Shown here: one piece after another, positions 36,681 to 46,771 of the stretch
Position numbering within the stretch: position 1 is the first letter of the stretch
Layout: every line of letters begins with the position of its first letter
Source: Planctomycetota bacterium
GTDB taxonomy: Bacteria; Planctomycetota; Planctomycetia; Gemmatales; Gemmataceae
NCBI GenBank assembly: GCA_016872605.1
Contig: VGZI01000003.1
Coordinates: forward strand, 45,329 to 109,328
Reading direction: 5' to 3'
DNA: 64,000 bases
The notes under the pieces: model-generated
Databases searched by the model: none
What the model saw: the letters and a program-made list of their open reading frames with translations, nothing else
Told to the model about the DNA's origin: nothing
Position numbers and translations under genes: made by a program

Positions 36681-39161
36681 TCACTTCACCGGGGTGAGCG
36701 TGAAGTCTTTGATGGCCAATCCGGATTGCGGTGGCCGATTCCGCCAGAAACGCAGCGTGTTTTCCCCTTCCTTGAGCGTAACCGTGACCGGCGTGGAGTT
36801 CTGCCACGTCCCAACCGTGAAGGGCATTTCCATCACGACCTCGGCATCGGCGTCGTTCACCGCGACAATGAGTCGCTGATCGGAATTCGTCGTAACGACG
36901 CGCGCAGCCAACGTGTATTTGCCCGCTCGCGGGGCGGCCACCTTGTATTCGAATCGCGATTTCGTGCCTTGCCTAGGCCCGGTCGGATCTACCTTCGGAC
37001 TTTGGGAGTAGTAGCTGCGCGAATAGGTGTCCGAGACCCGCTCACAGACGTTGCCATACATGTCGTAAAGCCCCCATGGATTTGGCTTCTTCTGGCCGAC
37101 GGGACGCGACTTGCCGCCCGAGTTGTCCTTGAACCAGGCATACTCACCAAGCAGCGAAGCGTCGTCGCCGAAGAACCACTTGGTGTTTCGGCCTGCGCGA
37201 CTGGCATATTCCCACTCGGCTTCGGTGGGAAGCCGCACGTCAAGCCCGGTCATTTCCGCGATCTTTCCACAAAACGTCTTTGCGTCTGGCGCCCCAACAT
37301 TGTCCACCGGGCAATCCGGCCGCTTGGTGGACTTGCTGGGGTTCGATCGCATGATTGCCTCGTACTGCGCCTGCGTCACTTCGTACTTGCCCAGATAGAA
37401 GCCTTTCGTGATCGTGACTTCGTGCAGGGGTTGCTCGACACACTCGAACCTGCCATCGGTCTTGCTTTCGCCTCCCATCGTGAACGTTCCGGGCTTGATA
37501 TAGACCAACTCCATGGTCACGCCGTCACCCAGTTTGATCTTCAGTTCACGCGGTGTATCGGTGCCGGTCGGCGTCACCGCGACTCGGAGCCCCCAGTCCG
37601 CATATTGGCCATAGCCGCCACTGAGAAGACGCCTCCCCGATGTGCATTGGTTGGAGTCAAACTTCCATGTGCCGCCGCGCAAAATTGTCAGCCCCTCTGG
37701 GAAGAATCGCGGGAGAAAGATCTGTAGACCGCCGCCGAAGCTCTTCATCGCAAAGACGTCAGGCGTGTTCCCCGACGGCTTGCTGTAGGCCGCGGCCGGT
37801 ATCGAGATGACACCGTCCTTGCCGTAGACGATCTTGCGATCCTCGGGCGTGACGGGCGAAGCGATGACTTTCTGTGCGATGGTTGGTTCGTTGGCTTCGC
37901 CAAGGTCCGTGCCGAGCGCTTCGAGCGTGACGGCCTTTGCCTCGGTAATGATCGCACGCTGAGTGCGAAGCGCGACGCCGTTCCAGAAGTCGTGTTTCCC
38001 CTCGAGTTCGCCGTACGTCCGCTTTTCTCCCAGAACATCGCCAACCCACTGTGCACGCTTAACCTTGAGGTATGCCTCTTTGTTGCTTCGTGCCTGCGTC
38101 GTGGCGAGGAAATCGAGATCCTTGTGGTATCGTGTGTGGGTCCAGCCGGAGCCCCAGCCTCCGCCGAGATTGACGACCCATCCCTGGGGCGTCCAATGTG
38201 CCAGGGCAGCATGACCCGTCGACGGACGAGCCGTGGTCGGGATGCCGAAGGCTCGCAGTATGAATCGCCCGAAGAACGCACGTCGGCCACAAACCCCGCC
38301 GTTCATGAGGATGTTCTGATAGTTCTGCAAACTCGGCCGATCGTATTTCACGTTTTCGGACCCGTACCTGACGTCCGAACCGACGATATTCACGTAGCGC
38401 CAGCCATAGTTCGAGTTGTAGATGTGGTCAGGCCGATAGATTCGGAGCATCTCGCGGCCCCAGGCCAGGGTTTCGTCCGGCTCATTTCCATTCACTACCA
38501 TGCGGAGTTCCCAGGTGGTCAGACGGTCAAACGCCGCATCCAGTTCACGAGCCAGGTATGCCCTCTCGAAATGCAGGTAGCGTTTCACGGGGTCGATGTT
38601 TTGCGGCGCGTCGGTTCGGTCCTTGGGATTGTCCTGAGCAATGGGGACCGCGTGTTCAAGACTGATGGCGAGCGCCAACCGCTGCAGAACTCCGGTGGCT
38701 GCTTTCTTGCTTGCCTTCTGGATGTCGGCGTAAATCTTCAATGCCGGGCCATACTGTGCTGGGCCATAGCCGCGGCCGACTCGTGGGGCGTTGGCGCCGT
38801 CCGCCACCAACATCTGCTTCATGAAGTCTGGGTCCGCAAGCATCTTCTCGACCAGCGCCTTCTGCTCTGCTCCCTGTTGAGCGAACTCTGCCAGCCCCCG
38901 CGGTGTGGCTTCGAACAGAACGACAAATTTCACCAACTTGGCGTCCAGCGCGTCGCTGGCCAGGAAGGTCTTCAGCGAATCGGCTTTGGCCTCGTTCTGC
39001 GGAATCTTGGCAGTGAGTTCGGTGCGGAGTTGTTTGAGATCGTCGGCATACCGCGTCTCGAGTTTCTGACCAACTTCGGTGAGCGGCGTTGACGGTGCCG
39101 ACTGTTGTGCCCAAACGGCCGAGGTCCAAATCACCAGTGCGATCATCGAGATCGTTCGCAT
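36681..39161 (-). CDS. Transglutaminase-like plus SUMF1-like fusion with C-terminal beta-sandwich
   Basis: ILMNGGVCGRRAFFGRFILRAFGIPTTARPSTGHAALAHWTPQGW; MELVYIKPGTFTMGG...RLPTEAEWEYASRAG...NPWGLYDMYGNVCE; then YKVAAPRAGKYTLAARVVT. Confidence 0.85.
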   Translation of the reverse strand: MRTISMIALVIWTSAVWAQQSAPSTPLTEVGQKLETRYADDLKQLRTELTAKIPQNEAKADSLKTFLASDALDAKLVKFVVLFEATPRGLAEFAQQGAEQKALVEKMLADPDFMKQMLVADGANAPRVGRGYGPAQYGPALKIYADIQKASKKAATGVLQRLALAISLEHAVPIAQDNPKDRTDAPQNIDPVKRYLHFERAYLARELDAAFDRLTTWELRMVVNGNEPDETLAWGREMLRIYRPDHIYNSNYGWRYVNIVGSDVRYGSENVKYDRPSLQNYQNILMNGGVCGRRAFFGRFILRAFGIPTTARPSTGHAALAHWTPQGWVVNLGGGWGSGWTHTRYHKDLDFLATTQARSNKEAYLKVKRAQWVGDVLGEKRTYGELEGKHDFWNGVALRTQRAIITEAKAVTLEALGTDLGEANEPTIAQKVIASPVTPEDRKIVYGKDGVISIPAAAYSKPSGNTPDVFAMKSFGGGLQIFLPRFFPEGLTILRGGTWKFDSNQCTSGRRLLSGGYGQYADWGLRVAVTPTGTDTPRELKIKLGDGVTMELVYIKPGTFTMGGESKTDGRFECVEQPLHEVTITKGFYLGKYEVTQAQYEAIMRSNPSKSTKRPDCPVDNVGAPDAKTFCGKIAEMTGLDVRLPTEAEWEYASRAGRNTKWFFGDDASLLGEYAWFKDNSGGKSRPVGQKKPNPWGLYDMYGNVCERVSDTYSRSYYSQSPKVDPTGPRQGTKSRFEYKVAAPRAGKYTLAARVVTTNSDQRLIVAVNDADAEVVMEMPFTVGTWQNSTPVTVTLKEGENTLRFWRNRPPQSGLAIKDFTLTPVK

Positions 39162-39363
39162 CGCTTCGTGTCCTTTTCTTTGTCAAGAGCTTTCGTTTAT
39201 TGGTGCGGCGGACCACAGGTCATCGTTTAACGCTCATCGCTACTTGTTCTTCAACAGCTTGCACAGGGACTGGTGGGCCTCGCTGCGCTCGACCCACCCT
39301 ACGACATTGGCCACGGCTTACGTCGGGAAGTTATTCTTCCGAACGTTCCTTAACACCCAGCCA

Positions 39364-40488
39364 TCACTTATTCTTCAACAGCTCGACCATGGCCTTGCCC
39401 ATGGCTTCGCCGACATCCATGTAGACTTCGGCTTTACCGCCGTAGTGACCATTGCCGCTACCACCTTGGGCCATGGGATGCGTGTAAATGGTGGCGACGT
39501 TGCCCTTGAACTCGGGATACTTCCCGGCGGCGCCGTCCACGGCGAGATGGGCGTTGAGGATCTGGCCGCCGTTGCCGCCGCTGCCTTTGACGGATTCACC
39601 CATCGTGGCAAGCACGAACTTCGCGTTGGGAGCATTGAATTCCTTCCGCACCGTCTTGATGAAATGCACGAGGTTCTTTTCGTAACGAGCAGCGTGACCG
39701 GCATTGCCGGCGTCTCTCTCGCCTTGCCAAAAGAAAAAGCCGGCGACCTCATGGCCCTTGGCTCCCGGGTAGTGCTTTTCGAGATCGGCCAGAGCCTTTT
39801 TGGCGTCGCCGATGTCGTAGTCCCACTGCTTGCCGGCATACCAGTCGATCGGCTTGCCTTTCTTGTCCACCCAAGGTTTGGGTTCGGTCTTTAGGCCCTT
39901 GTCCGGGTCCATTTCCCAAAATTCGGGTTTGTCCTTGTAGCCGGCATAGACAAACTTCTTTTCCACGCCCGCCTTGTCCTTGGAGACAAACTCGAAGCGT
40001 TCACTCCCCGGCGGCAGAAGATCCCAGCCCAGAGCCCGGTTGCCGATGCAGCACTTGAGAATCATCACGGGCGCGTCGATCGCATTTCCCAGCGGATGGC
40101 CGATCCCGAATTCCGGGCCCAGCGTGTTGCCCTTCACGGTCAGAAATTCATTATTGAGCGGGCCTTTGCCGGACATGTACCTCACAAAGCGGACATCCTT
40201 CCGCTCCAGCCAGGCGCCGGCATCATCGACAAGATACTGATACTTCTTCTTCGTTTTGACCGCATGCTCGAGGGAAATGTCCCCTCCCTTGATCTTGCCG
40301 AGGCCGACCATGTTGGATTGGCCCAGCAGGATGAAGACCTGGACCGGCTTGGTCATGTCTGCAGGTTTGCCGTCGGGTTTGGGGAGTTGGGCAGGCGCCT
40401 CCCCGACTGCAACGAAGAAGGAAAACAGAAAAGTGATCCAACACGAGAACAAGAACCAAATCAATCGACTTCCAAAGCGCATTAACAA
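39364..40488 (-). CDS. Secreted sialate O-acetylesterase-type (SASA) esterase
   Basis: FILLGQSNMVGLGKIKGGD; GPEFGIGHPLGNAIDAPVMILKCCIGNRALGWDLLPPGS; FFFWQGERDAGNAGHAARYEKNL. Confidence 0.9.
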   Translation of the reverse strand: MLMRFGSRLIWFLFSCWITFLFSFFVAVGEAPAQLPKPDGKPADMTKPVQVFILLGQSNMVGLGKIKGGDISLEHAVKTKKKYQYLVDDAGAWLERKDVRFVRYMSGKGPLNNEFLTVKGNTLGPEFGIGHPLGNAIDAPVMILKCCIGNRALGWDLLPPGSERFEFVSKDKAGVEKKFVYAGYKDKPEFWEMDPDKGLKTEPKPWVDKKGKPIDWYAGKQWDYDIGDAKKALADLEKHYPGAKGHEVAGFFFWQGERDAGNAGHAARYEKNLVHFIKTVRKEFNAPNAKFVLATMGESVKGSGGNGGQILNAHLAVDGAAGKYPEFKGNVATIYTHPMAQGGSGNGHYGGKAEVYMDVGEAMGKAMVELLKNK

Positions 40489-40603
40489 GACTCCTCATTG
40501 AAAAAAAGGCCGCAGCCACGCCTGGCGCATGGACTTTGGTTTAGTTTAATCCCTGTCATCATTGTATTCGAGAAAATCGATCACGTTTTCAGGAAAGGCA
40601 CGG

Positions 40604-40684
40604 ATGGAACAAAAGGCGCGTCGCGTGGCGCTGATGCTGGATCTCCAATGGCCTTACAAGCGTCATGCCGGCATCTTCGCCGGA
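40604..40684 (+). pseudogene. N-terminal fragment of a XylR-like LacI/AraC transcriptional regulator
   Basis: MEQKARRVALMLDLQWPYKRHAGIFAG then continuity lost at about 40684. Confidence 0.5.
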
Positions 40685-40720
40685 CCAGATCGTGCGTCTG
40701 GGCGAGAGCCAGCTGATCAC

Positions 40721-42820
40721 TCAATCGGTCAACTTCAGCGTCACGCGTCGGAGATCGCCCTTGAACGCGAATGGCGCCTGATAGTCGGCGACCGCGGCGC
40801 CGAGGTCTTGCCCGACTTGTAGTCCTTCACCGGGAACAGCAGGCATCGCTCCTTTTCCCTTTCCTTCCGCGACCAGCTTGTCGTCCAACAACAATCGCAG
40901 GGTACCGTTCTTGTTGAGCAACGCTGTCACGCTGGCTTTCCCGGCGGCAAGCGGCGTCTTCGCCTCAATGGATGTCAATACTCCACTTTGGCGAACCGCA
41001 AAGGCGAGCCGGCCATCGCGAATGAACAGGGCATAGCCGTGATTGCGTCCGCCATGCGCGAGAATCACGCCATCGCCAAGCTTGGGCCCGATATCGGCAT
41101 TGATCGATATCGACTTGCCGGCCACATCCGGGACGTTCTCGCCAGTCAAATTGTCGCCGGCCTGGAATTGAAACTCGGTCTTCGTGCTCGCCTTGGTCTT
41201 GGTTTGCTTCGGTTTTCCATAGGGACGCAACGGCAAGACATCGGCGCGCTCAGCCCACGCCTGCCACTTGGCAGCCAATTCCTTGACACGCTGGGGCTCC
41301 CTTGCGGCCAGGTCCGTTGTCTCGGCTCGATCTGCGTTGAGATCGTAAAGCTCCCACGGGCCGGGAAAGCGGGATACGAGCTTCGAGTTTTTCACCAGGA
41401 TCGCCTTGTTCCCTTCGTGCTCCCAGTAAATGGCCTCCCGTTCGATTGGTTGATTGTTGAACGCGGGAACCAGGCTTTTGCCTTCCAAGGGCGTAATCTT
41501 GTTTCCTTGGTATTCCTTCGGATAGGCGGCGCCGGAAACGTCGATACACGTGGCCATGATATCTATGAGATGGCCCGATTGGCGGCGCAACTCGCCGCGC
41601 GATCTTTCGGGAATGCCCTCCGGCCAATGGACGACGAGCGGTGAAGAAACGCCGCCGCCGTGAACCCAGTGTTTGAAAAGACGCAGGATCGCGTTGGAAA
41701 GCCAGGCCCAGCCTTGACCGTAACTTGAATAGGAATCGGGCCCGCCCAGTTCGCCTCCCTTGCCGCGCTCGATGACTTCGGCACAGCCGCCGTTGTCGGC
41801 AAGGAAAAGAATCAACGTGTTGTCGAGCTGCCCGGTCTTCTTAAGCGCGGCGACGATCTTGCCGATGCCCTGGTCCATGCGATCGACCTGAGCAGCATAG
41901 ATCGCCATGCGCAAATCGAGGTCGTCCCTCTCCTTTTCGGTCAGCTTGTCCCACGGCTTGGCGTCCGAAGGGGGGATCTTCCATTTCGGATCGACGATGC
42001 CGAGCTCTTTCATGCGCTCGTGACGTTTCTGTCGAAGCACGTCCCAGCCTTCGCGATACTTGCCGCGATAGCGTGCAATGTCGTCTTTGAGTGCATGCAG
42101 CGGCCAGTGCGGCGCCGTGTACGCGGTGTAAAGGAAAAACGGCTCCTCCTTGTGGTCCTTGAAATGGTCGTCGATGAACTGAACAGCGTTCTCGCTGAAG
42201 GCATCAGTCAGATAATACCCGTCCTTGGGGACTTCCAACGGTGTGTTGTCGCGCATCAAGCCGACGGGACGAAAGTAGTTCGCGGATCCCGGGATGAGGC
42301 CATAGAAGCGGTCGAAGCCCCGAGCGAGTGGCCAGGCATCCTTGGCTGTCGTGAAATTGTTGTTCCGCGTCAGGTGCCACTTGCCGATCATGTAACAACG
42401 GTAGCCGATCAGGCGCAGTACTTCGGCAATGGTGACACATTTGCGATTGAGCTGACCTTGGTAGCCAGGCTGATTGAGGTTCTCGACCATGAGGCCGACG
42501 CCGGCCTGATGCGAATAAAGTCCAGTCATCAAGGAGGCGCGTGACGGGCAACATCGGGCGGTGTTGTAGAAGTTGGTGAAGCGCAGACCATTTTTGGCAA
42601 GCTTATCCAGATTTGGCGTTTTGATTTCGCCGCCGTAGCAGCCGATATCGGAATATCCGAGATCGTCGGCCAAGATCACGATAATGTTGGGCTTTCGCTT
42701 GGCCTTCTCCTGAGCAAGCGTCGGCGTGGGAAGAAACCAGAAGCAGACCGCAAACGCGAAAACAAGCGCCAAGGCACGATTTCTTTTCATGACTGCTCCA
42801 AGGAATTCGACGCTTATCAT
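40721..42820 (-). CDS. Type I sulfatase (arylsulfatase family)
   Basis: PNIIVILADDLGYSDIGCYGGEIKTPNLDKLA; FGly motif CCPSRASLMTGLYSHQAG; MIGKWHL. Confidence 0.95.
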   Translation of the reverse strand: MISVEFLGAVMKRNRALALVFAFAVCFWFLPTPTLAQEKAKRKPNIIVILADDLGYSDIGCYGGEIKTPNLDKLAKNGLRFTNFYNTARCCPSRASLMTGLYSHQAGVGLMVENLNQPGYQGQLNRKCVTIAEVLRLIGYRCYMIGKWHLTRNNNFTTAKDAWPLARGFDRFYGLIPGSANYFRPVGLMRDNTPLEVPKDGYYLTDAFSENAVQFIDDHFKDHKEEPFFLYTAYTAPHWPLHALKDDIARYRGKYREGWDVLRQKRHERMKELGIVDPKWKIPPSDAKPWDKLTEKERDDLDLRMAIYAAQVDRMDQGIGKIVAALKKTGQLDNTLILFLADNGGCAEVIERGKGGELGGPDSYSSYGQGWAWLSNAILRLFKHWVHGGGVSSPLVVHWPEGIPERSRGELRRQSGHLIDIMATCIDVSGAAYPKEYQGNKITPLEGKSLVPAFNNQPIEREAIYWEHEGNKAILVKNSKLVSRFPGPWELYDLNADRAETTDLAAREPQRVKELAAKWQAWAERADVLPLRPYGKPKQTKTKASTKTEFQFQAGDNLTGENVPDVAGKSISINADIGPKLGDGVILAHGGRNHGYALFIRDGRLAFAVRQSGVLTSIEAKTPLAAGKASVTALLNKNGTLRLLLDDKLVAEGKGKGAMPAVPGEGLQVGQDLGAAVADYQAPFAFKGDLRRVTLKLTD

Positions 42821-42826
42821 TCGTGG

Positions 42827-44320
42827 CTATTTCGCCACCGGAATTTCGTTCACGGTGTAATACGCCTTGCGATGCAATAACTGATCGGTGTCTCGTGCCC
42901 GCAACGCCCCCAGATCAAAGTCATAAACATGTCCGCGAATCAACTCGTTCAGGACAATCGTTGCGGACATGCCGTCCTTGGAAATCCGGACGGAGTCAAC
43001 GCGTGCCGTCGTTTGCTCGATCTCCGGGCCGCCATAGCCGGCATGGTAGGGGTGCGTGAAGGTGCTAATCTTGTAGCATTTCGGATCGCTGGCGGTCTTG
43101 GGGTTGACTGGCTTGGTGAACGCGATCTTGAAGCCGGTGGGTTCGATGGTGATTCGCTGGATTTCGAACGGCATCTTGCCATTCCATTCGATCCGTTCCA
43201 GGGCAAAGGGCTTGGCGCCGCGTACGGGCCAGCCGCGATTGGTGCCGCCGCACAACAAATTGCCTTCGGGAGTGAACACGACGTTCAGGATGCCGGTCGA
43301 AAGGCCTTCGCGGAATTGATAGCATGCGCCTTGCCAGACGCCATTGACGCGTTCGGTTGTCGCACGCATTATGATTGACTGCGTATAGTCGCCGACGAAA
43401 ATCTGATCCTCGAACGGACCGAATTTCCCCTTGGTGCGGTTCACCGTGAAACCGGTGATCGAGCGTCCCATGCGAATGTAGGGAAAAACCACTGCCGACG
43501 GGACGAGCTGCTTGACCCGTTCCTTCTCGAGGATGATCCGCGACCCAGATTTCGGCGCGGGCGGGACCGGTCCCATTTCCGGAGCGTATTTGTACCAGTT
43601 GAAACTCGCTGGATGCCCCTGGAAGCTGCGCGGAGTGACGGCTTTCAAGCTGCACGAGCAGTTCCACGGCCCTTGACTTTCGACGTAGAACAGTTCGCCG
43701 GTTTCGTTTAAGCCGATTCCGCCGGGGCTGCGCAATCCGCTCGCCACGGCGGTCGTCTTGCCGTCCGGGGTTACCTTCAAAATGAAGCCGCGATAAAGGG
43801 CACGCGATTCATAGGAGAATGACAGTCCCAGAGCCACGAATTGATTTCCGTCGCGATCGAAGCGTGAACCGAAGGCGTATTCGTGGTAATTCGCATAGCC
43901 CCACGCGTCCGACAGAGTCTCGAACTTGTTGGCTTTGCCGGTCTTCTTGGTGTCGCTTACACGCGTCACCTCGCAGCTCTGCGTCACGTAAAAGGCATTG
44001 TCTTTGAATTCGAGACCAAAGATTTCATCGAGCCCGGTCGCGAACAGATGGTAGGACGGGGTAGGTCGCTTCGCATCGACCCCACCGATCAGGTAGATTT
44101 CGCCGTGGCGCGTGCCGACTGCGACTCGGCCATCGGGCAACACGCAGAAGGCGCCTGCCTCGATCACCAGACCTTTCGGGATCGAGATGTTGACAATGGG
44201 GTAGTATTCGCGTTCACGCTCCTCAGTGCCCCAGCGGGCGCCGACTTCCTCGGCCCGGGCGATCGAGGCGGTCAGCGCACAGACCGCAACGAGCAACAGG
44301 AATTTACTTGAGCAATTCAT
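42827..44320 (-). CDS. Secreted beta-propeller protein (glucose/sorbosone-dehydrogenase-like)
   Basis: AGAFCVLPDGRVAVGTRHGEIYLI; GFILKVTPDGKTTAVASGLRSPGGIGLNETGELFYVESQG. Confidence 0.7.
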   Translation of the reverse strand: MNCSSKFLLLVAVCALTASIARAEEVGARWGTEEREREYYPIVNISIPKGLVIEAGAFCVLPDGRVAVGTRHGEIYLIGGVDAKRPTPSYHLFATGLDEIFGLEFKDNAFYVTQSCEVTRVSDTKKTGKANKFETLSDAWGYANYHEYAFGSRFDRDGNQFVALGLSFSYESRALYRGFILKVTPDGKTTAVASGLRSPGGIGLNETGELFYVESQGPWNCSCSLKAVTPRSFQGHPASFNWYKYAPEMGPVPPAPKSGSRIILEKERVKQLVPSAVVFPYIRMGRSITGFTVNRTKGKFGPFEDQIFVGDYTQSIIMRATTERVNGVWQGACYQFREGLSTGILNVVFTPEGNLLCGGTNRGWPVRGAKPFALERIEWNGKMPFEIQRITIEPTGFKIAFTKPVNPKTASDPKCYKISTFTHPYHAGYGGPEIEQTTARVDSVRISKDGMSATIVLNELIRGHVYDFDLGALRARDTDQLLHRKAYYTVNEIPVAK

Positions 44321-46619
44321 AGGTCACCGTCCGCGTCGATCGGCCCTTGGGTATGTCGAATCGCAGCAAAAGTTCGAGCGTATTCTTGTCGGCGGAATTC
44401 GCACGCAGCACCGCATGAACCGACGAGATGCTCAGGCGAATCTGGCCCGTCTTGAACTGCTCCTTGGATTCAGCTTCGATCTTCCCGGTGAGAGCGCGAA
44501 ACCAAAGAGTCTGTTCCTTGGGCGAGTGAAACGTCAGGTGTCGACGCAGTCGATTGTCCTTGCCTGCGTCTGCCGGTACGGAGCGGTCTTCAATCTCGAT
44601 GGTCCCACTGCGGTACAGGAAGGTCGGAATGGAAGCATCGTCAAGTTGGTATCCCTTGAATTGGTAGCCGCGATTTTTTGGATAAAGCGGATCGGGATTG
44701 ACCGGCGCCTCCTTGGTCATCACCGGACGGAGCGGCCAGAGCGATTGCTCATTCGCGAGATCGAAGAACGACAGATCCTGAGCGAGTCCGACAAATTTGC
44801 TGGCCGGGTGGAATGCACCGGAACCCTGACCGCCGCGATCGACGTTGATGAAATCGCCTCGCCAAATGGCCGATACCGTCCCCGTCTCGGCGTTGAAGGC
44901 GTAACTCAGCTTCTCCGGAAAGCCGACCGCAATGCCACGGTAGCCGGCAACGCTGCTGCGGCCGCGATAGGTGTGCGTGGCGTCCGTCACGGCAATTTGT
45001 GTGGCGACATTCTGGATGCCCGGCGGATCGGCCGCGGAGGTTCCCAGCGACAGATAGTACCAGATGGCCTCGATCTGCCGGTCCGTCTTGCCGTCGAGAA
45101 CCGTCTTCAGCATGGATTTGCCATCCGGCCAAGACGATGGCATGATCGTGCGCGGGCGAAAGGCGTTTGGATCTCGCAAGTAGTGATAAAACCAGCTCGG
45201 CTGCAGCCGCTGATAGGAGATCATCAAGTCGATCCCTTTGAAATTGCTCGCCTTCCCATTGAAGGTATGGCAGGCAATGCAATTGAACGCCCTGCTGCCC
45301 AGCATTTCGCGGCCGGCGGCACGCAGCTCTTTTTCGCGTTCGCGCTCCTTTTTGTTCGGACTCTCGACGTTCGGAATCGCAAGTTCGACTTTGGCCACTG
45401 CGTCAAGGCTGGCGAACAGCTTCGGCAGATGCTCCAGGTTCGACTCGCCGAATTGCGGCATGCGCGTCAACATGTAGGGTCGCACGCTGTCACCATCAAA
45501 GAGCATCTTCTTGAGGGCAACGGGCCGCAATTTGGCTCCGACCAGCGTTAGTGGTGGCGGAATGCGAGCCTCTTCGCCGAGATTGATTTCACTCGTCTTG
45601 AAAAGGGAATTGTGCTCCGCGGAAACGCCGCCGTAGTCGTCCCGGGCGTGACAGGCGATGCAGTTGAAGGCGGTCAATGCTGTCGCCAGCCGAGTCTTTT
45701 CGGGGACTGGCGTCGCCTTTTGCGTGATCGCTGCTCGAATTGCTTTGATTTGATCGTCGCTCAGGTTAAACAGCGGGCCTTTGCCCGGTTTCGTGGACAG
45801 GCACCCGCCGTTCGAGTTCGAGACGCTCAATATGGAAATCGGTGCGGAGCTAGCCATGTCACCAAGCTTGTGACAGGCGGCGCAGTTGAGACGTTGATAA
45901 TGCTGCTTGCCGAGAGCAACCAGATTGGCCTGCGGGTCCAGCGGCTTGATCGGCGCGTCGACTTTGCCCAACAAGTAGCTGGCCAGGACCTTGGCTTCCA
46001 ACTGGGTCAACTTCATGTCCGGCATTCGGCCCGATGGCCGCACACGTAGCGGGTCTTGAAGAAACTCAGCCAGGGAAACCAAGCTGTATTTCGCCGAAAT
46101 GTGTGCGAGCCCGACGACTCCAACCTGAGTCGTTTCCTTGCCTCCATCATCGCGAGGCGAGTGGCAGGCGACGCAGCCAATCGTGTGAAAGAGTGTTTTA
46201 CCCGCGCCAGTGTCTTGTTCATTGATCTTGTCACGTTGAAATCTGCGAGGGGATTGAGCGACCAAAAAATGAGTAATGGATTCGGCGATCTTGTCCCGCT
46301 GCTCCGTCGGTTCGGCCGCTAACAGATCGGGCATGGCCGTGCCCCCATGTGCGGCCGCTGGCGACGCAATGAACTTGCGCAGGAATTCCGGGGCGACACG
46401 CGCGCCGACCTCGGCCAAATTCGGCGCCGCCTTTTCGAGCGGCTGGATATCTTTCAGACCGTGACACGCGGCGCAGCGCATCTCGCCCAGAATCAATCGT
46501 CCCACTTCGGGTTGAGTTAGGGGATGTTTTTTTGCCAGTCCTGGAAGCTTCGGCGCCGCGGTGCCTGTCTGGGTGAACAACGGCGCGAACAGCAAGGCCA
46601 CCAGCGAATAGCGTAACAT
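44304..46619 (-). CDS. Multiheme c-type cytochrome protein (five CXXCH)
   Basis: CAACHG, CVACHS, CAACHK, CIACHA, CIACHT; signal peptide from MLRYSLVALLFAPLF; overlaps the downstream propeller gene by 17 nt. Confidence 0.9.
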   Translation of the reverse strand: MLRYSLVALLFAPLFTQTGTAAPKLPGLAKKHPLTQPEVGRLILGEMRCAACHGLKDIQPLEKAAPNLAEVGARVAPEFLRKFIASPAAAHGGTAMPDLLAAEPTEQRDKIAESITHFLVAQSPRRFQRDKINEQDTGAGKTLFHTIGCVACHSPRDDGGKETTQVGVVGLAHISAKYSLVSLAEFLQDPLRVRPSGRMPDMKLTQLEAKVLASYLLGKVDAPIKPLDPQANLVALGKQHYQRLNCAACHKLGDMASSAPISILSVSNSNGGCLSTKPGKGPLFNLSDDQIKAIRAAITQKATPVPEKTRLATALTAFNCIACHARDDYGGVSAEHNSLFKTSEINLGEEARIPPPLTLVGAKLRPVALKKMLFDGDSVRPYMLTRMPQFGESNLEHLPKLFASLDAVAKVELAIPNVESPNKKEREREKELRAAGREMLGSRAFNCIACHTFNGKASNFKGIDLMISYQRLQPSWFYHYLRDPNAFRPRTIMPSSWPDGKSMLKTVLDGKTDRQIEAIWYYLSLGTSAADPPGIQNVATQIAVTDATHTYRGRSSVAGYRGIAVGFPEKLSYAFNAETGTVSAIWRGDFINVDRGGQGSGAFHPASKFVGLAQDLSFFDLANEQSLWPLRPVMTKEAPVNPDPLYPKNRGYQFKGYQLDDASIPTFLYRSGTIEIEDRSVPADAGKDNRLRRHLTFHSPKEQTLWFRALTGKIEAESKEQFKTGQIRLSISSVHAVLRANSADKNTLELLLRFDIPKGRSTRTVTYELLK

Positions 46620-46771
46620 TATCACGCAAAGACCTCCACAGATCAGGGACAAGAGTGTCACTGGCCAATTGTATTGGTAAGAATAGGGTGACGAACATCT
46701 TGTGGATCACCCATCCGCAAGCGAACACCGGTCTGGAAGCCGTGATCGATGGAAATCTGGCGGGAAAAAAC

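Noticed and set aside
37992-39092. 366-aa plus-strand ORF over the SUMF1/transglutaminase gene
   Set aside because: Antisense shadow; no domain evidence.
44226-45551. 441-aa plus-strand ORF over the cytochrome gene
   Set aside because: Opposes the CXXCH-containing reading frame.
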